A stretch of DNA of 64,000 bases, taken from positions 85,396,001-85,460,000 of the forward strand of contig CM053148.1 of NCBI GenBank assembly GCA_028571685.1, written 5' to 3'. A program made the position numbers and the translations under genes. Below the pieces are notes generated by a model. That model searched no databases. It had not been told where the DNA came from and was given only the letters and a program-made list of their open reading frames with translations. This stretch comes from Heterohyrax brucei (lineage: Eukaryota; Chordata; Mammalia; Hyracoidea; Procaviidae). This document shows positions 63,950-64,000 of the stretch, one piece after another. The stretch's first letter is position 1. Each line of letters starts with the position of its first letter.

Positions 63950-64000
63950 CCAAACACAACATCCTCCAGAGCCTGGTTCTTCCTGATAACATTTCTAAAA
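63950..64000 (-). mobile_element. RTE, continuation cut by window end
   Basis: 'acatcctccagagcctggttc' and 'ttcctgataacatttctaaa' match the RTE region that follows 'tttaccaag' in other copies. The element continues beyond the window. Confidence 0.8.

Overview
This is about 64 kb of AT-rich, gene-poor mammalian nuclear DNA from an afrotherian, most likely an elephant or another paenungulate. The main evidence is more than 60 copies of a tRNA-type SINE (an AfroSINE; head 'ctggtggcacagtggttaag', end 'gagtcggaatcgactcgacggcagtggg' followed by ggttt repeats). It occurs together with a BovB-like RTE LINE ending in 'cacctaacaacaac' and composite SINEs that end in the same RTE tail. I found no host protein-coding exon, tRNA, rRNA, CpG island or CRISPR array. 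Every long open frame is either inside a repeat or has no recognisable homology. Family names come from recalled consensus sequences, not from a database search.

Conventions used below. SINE type 1 is the short form. Type 2 carries an extra block like 'agaaagatg..cagtctgctt..aaagattta'. Type 3 carries 'cagaggtgcct..atcagcca'. LTR-A is a MaLR/ERVL-like LTR of about 470-560 bp that starts 'tgtcatggattgaattgtg' and ends 'agcagcactagctaactaagaca'. LTR-B is a second ERVL-like LTR of about 550-680 bp that starts 'tgtgatggttaag' and ends 'ttctctagagaacccagcc..ta'. For strand, plus means the sense orientation of the element lies on the given strand.

Layout. 0-10 kb: LTR-A copies in both orientations, RTE 3' ends, degraded L1, and a few SINEs. 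10.6-14.5 kb: a nearly full-length dead RTE on the minus strand, split by an LTR-A that itself holds a SINE. 15-21.3 kb: LTR-B, composite SINE, RTE, a fold-back mariner, and an LTR-A holding a SINE, an L1 and an RTE. 22-48 kb: SINE clusters (23.9-24.7, 27.2-28.0, 38.3-39.2, 47.1-47.9 kb), an MLT1 LTR, MER20 and other hAT relics, an afrotherian L1 3' end, and apparently single-copy stretches. 48.0-48.6 kb: a clean gammaretrovirus-like (ERV1) solo LTR. 49.8-50.0 kb: a tetranucleotide array. 52-55 kb: antisense L1. 57.3-61.2 kb: a large inverted duplication. 61.2-63.1 kb: a 5'-inverted L1 holding a second fold-back mariner. 63.1 kb to the end: an RTE split by LTR-B.

Nothing here acts as a pathway. 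The window is a layered record of insertions. The least expected structures are the 1.2 kb inverted duplication with a smaller hairpin inside each arm, two copies of one rearranged palindromic mariner, and a set of very short or 5'-inverted SINE insertions that still have target-site duplications (TSDs).
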